Origin: Candidatus Krumholzibacteriia bacterium
GTDB lineage: Bacteria; Krumholzibacteriota; Krumholzibacteriia; LZORAL124-64-63
DNA length: 5,714 bases
NCBI GenBank assembly: GCA_028718575.1
Contig: JAQULN010000211.1
Coordinates: forward strand, 1 to 5,714
Direction: 5' to 3'
The notes below the pieces were generated by a model. It searched no databases, had not been told where the DNA came from, and saw nothing but the letters and a program-made list of their open reading frames with translations. Shown here one piece after another: positions 3,997 to 5,714 of the stretch; the first letter of the stretch is position 1, and each line of letters opens with the position of its first letter. The position numbers and the translations under genes are program-made.

Positions 3997-5714
3997 ATGC
4001 AGGACTACGAAAAACTGGGCGCCTTCTATCTGGGGAAGATTTTCGATGCCCAGTTGAACGCCGTCACCGGCGACCTACTGATGTATGACGCCAAGGATCT
4101 GACCACCCACGCCGTCTGCGTCGGCATGACGGGCAGCGGCAAGACCGGTCTCTGCATGAGCCTGCTCGAAGAGGCGGCGATCGACGGTATTCCGGCCATC
4201 GTGATCGACCCCAAGGGCGACCTCGGCAACCTGCTGCTCGCCTTCCCAGAACTGCAGGCGGCCGACTTCCAGCCCTGGCTGGAGGCCGCCGACGCGGCGC
4301 GCAAGGGTCTGAGCATGGAGGAACTGGCGGCCAAGACCGCCGAGACGTGGCGTCAGGGTCTCGACTCCTGGCACCAGCCGCCCGAGCGCATCGCGCGGAT
4401 GCAGAGCGCGGCCGAGTTCTCGATCTACACCCCCGGCAGCACCGCCGGTCGCGCCGTTTCTGTCTTGCGCTCCTTTGCCGCGCCGCCGGCGGAAACGGTG
4501 GCCGACCCGACAGCCTTCCGCGACTATCTGATGTCGGCGGTGTCGGGACTGCTCGCACTGGTTGGTATCCACGGCGATCCGCTGCGCAGCCGCGAGCACA
4601 TCTTGCTGGCTTCGATTCTCGAGCACCACTGGCGTCTCGGCCAGGATCTAGATATTCCCGCGATGATCCACGAAATCCAGAAGCCGCCGTTCGCCAAAGT
4701 CGGCGTCTTCGACCTCGACTCGTTCTATCCGGCCAATGACCGCCTCAGCCTCGCGATGGCGTTGAACAGTCTGATCGCCTCGCCCGGTTTCGCGGTCTGG
4801 ACGCAGGGAGAACCGCTCGATATTCAGCGTATGCTCTATACCTGGGACGGTCGGCCGCGAATCTCGATCCTGTCGATCGCGCACCTGTCGGACAGCGAGC
4901 GAATGTTCTTCGTGACCATCCTCTTGAACGCCATCCTCGCCTGGATGCGCGCCCAATCAGGGACCGCGAGCCTGCGCGCCATTCTCTACATGGACGAGAT
5001 CTTCGGCTACTTCCCGCCCACGGCGAATCCGCCGTCCAAACCGCCGATGCTCACCTTGCTCAAACAAGCTCGAGCCTTCGGGTTGGGCGTCGTGCTGGCG
5101 ACCCAGAATCCGGTCGACCTCGACTACAAGGGGTTGGCTAACACCGGCACCTGGCTGATCGGCCGCCTGCAAACCGACCGCGACAAAGCGCGCGTTCTCG
5201 ACGGATTGGAGAGTGCCGCCGGCGGACTCGGCGACGGATATACCCGAGCCGAGATGGACCAACTGCTGTCGGGACTCGGCAATCGCGTGTTCCTCCTGCA
5301 CAACGTGCATCGGGCCCAGCCGGTGCTGTTTCAGACCCGCTGGGTGCTATCGTACCTGCGCGGGCCGCTGACGTTGAACCAGATCAAGGCGTTGACCAAA
5401 CCCGCGCCGACGGCCGCGGCGACAGGCGAAGCACAGCCCGCGTCCGGCGCGTCGATCGGCGCCGTGTCGTCGCCGGCCGCGGCGCCCGCGAGCGCACAGC
5501 CGGCGGCGACCGCCCGCCGCCCCACGCTGCCGCCGGGGATCGCCGAGTTCTTCCTGCGTCCGCGGCACGGCGGCGCCGATCAGGTCGAGTATCGCCCGGC
5601 GGTCATTGCCCAGGTACGGTTGCATTTCGTCGACGCGAAGACCAAGACCGACTGCTGGCAGACGATCCGCTGCCTGCACCCAGGGGTCGATCACGCGGAC
5701 GAGCTGCGGTGGGG
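3997..5714 (+). CDS. HerA-like P-loop ATPase (DUF87/DUF853-type), 3' end beyond the window
   Basis: The frame is open from ATG 3997 to the window end (572 codons, no stop), so the C-terminus is missing. Residues 43-50 are a Walker A motif (GMTGSGKT) and 68-76 the associated VIDPKGDL strand. Residues 329-335 (ILYMDEI) are Walker B with the catalytic DE pair, 368-372 (ATQNP) a sensor-like motif typical of HerA/FtsK/VirD4 ATPases, and GRLQTDRDKARVL (from 389) a likely arginine-finger region. These motifs place it in the HerA-FtsK superfamily of hexameric motor ATPases that move DNA or protein. Only about 40 residues precede Walker A, too few for the full HAS-barrel of archaeal HerA. The stretch from about 469 to 512 is a low-complexity Ala/Pro/Thr linker, followed by a new folded region (GIAEFFLRPRHG...) of unknown type. 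There is no transmembrane segment. No NurA-type nuclease is visible, but the right side is cut off. I recall similar ATPases annotated only as 'ATP-binding protein', so the exact role is unknown. Confidence 0.88.
   Translation, partial: MQDYEKLGAFYLGKIFDAQLNAVTGDLLMYDAKDLTTHAVCVGMTGSGKTGLCMSLLEEAAIDGIPAIVIDPKGDLGNLLLAFPELQAADFQPWLEAADAARKGLSMEELAAKTAETWRQGLDSWHQPPERIARMQSAAEFSIYTPGSTAGRAVSVLRSFAAPPAETVADPTAFRDYLMSAVSGLLALVGIHGDPLRSREHILLASILEHHWRLGQDLDIPAMIHEIQKPPFAKVGVFDLDSFYPANDRLSLAMALNSLIASPGFAVWTQGEPLDIQRMLYTWDGRPRISILSIAHLSDSERMFFVTILLNAILAWMRAQSGTASLRAILYMDEIFGYFPPTANPPSKPPMLTLLKQARAFGLGVVLATQNPVDLDYKGLANTGTWLIGRLQTDRDKARVLDGLESAAGGLGDGYTRAEMDQLLSGLGNRVFLLHNVHRAQPVLFQTRWVLSYLRGPLTLNQIKALTKPAPTAAATGEAQPASGASIGAVSSPAAAPASAQPAATARRPTLPPGIAEFFLRPRHGGADQVEYRPAVIAQVRLHFVDAKTKTDCWQTIRCLHPGVDHADELRW

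Noticed and set aside
3894..4088. 64-codon plus-strand ORF ahead of the ATPase
   Set aside because: It overlaps the inverted repeat and the ATPase start in another frame, has an Arg/Gly-rich random composition and no ribosome binding site.
4075..4629. 184-codon minus-strand ORF, and others, opposite the ATPase gene
   Set aside because: The opposite strand encodes an uninterrupted ATPase with Walker A in this very stretch. The minus frames carry no motif and result from codon bias.

Overview
This window is GC-rich bacterial DNA with well-formed Shine-Dalgarno sites. The proteins suggest a Gram-negative bacterium: the aquaporin is very close to Escherichia coli AqpZ, there is a YeaQ/GlsB-type inner-membrane protein, and there is an exported TPR protein. 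The aquaporin points to proteobacteria, but exported TPR-CHAT proteins also occur in other soil and environmental phyla. The genus cannot be read from this window.

Layout. On the minus strand, 1-2016 holds a large gene for an exported tetratricopeptide-repeat protein whose C-terminus enters a CHAT (caspase-like) protease domain. An in-frame TAG at 133-135 cuts it in mid-domain, and the CHAT reading frame continues uninterrupted beyond the stop to the window edge. From 2017 to 2468 lies a divergent intergenic region with one doubtful small ORF. On the plus strand, 2469-3157 encodes aquaporin Z, broken by a single missing base at about 2630. It is followed by a glycine-zipper membrane mini-protein (3193-3486) and a GlsB/YeaQ/YmgE family protein (3608-3850). 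A 146-base gap with a strong inverted repeat then leads to a large HerA-like P-loop ATPase gene that starts at 3997 and runs off the right edge.

Functional reading. aqpZ, the 97-aa mini-protein and the yeaQ-like gene are co-directional. They form a plausible osmotic or envelope-stress cluster of small inner-membrane proteins. The HerA-like ATPase has its own strong ribosome binding site and is set off by the inverted repeat, so it probably starts another transcription unit. The TPR-CHAT gene is divergent and functionally separate.

The most notable observations are the two single-base-scale lesions (TAG in CHAT, frameshift in aqpZ), the exported TPR-CHAT architecture, and the HerA-like ATPase, which lacks room for a full N-terminal HAS barrel. 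I see no CRISPR array, tRNA, rRNA, insertion sequence or integrase in this window, and nothing that proves a new multi-gene system.
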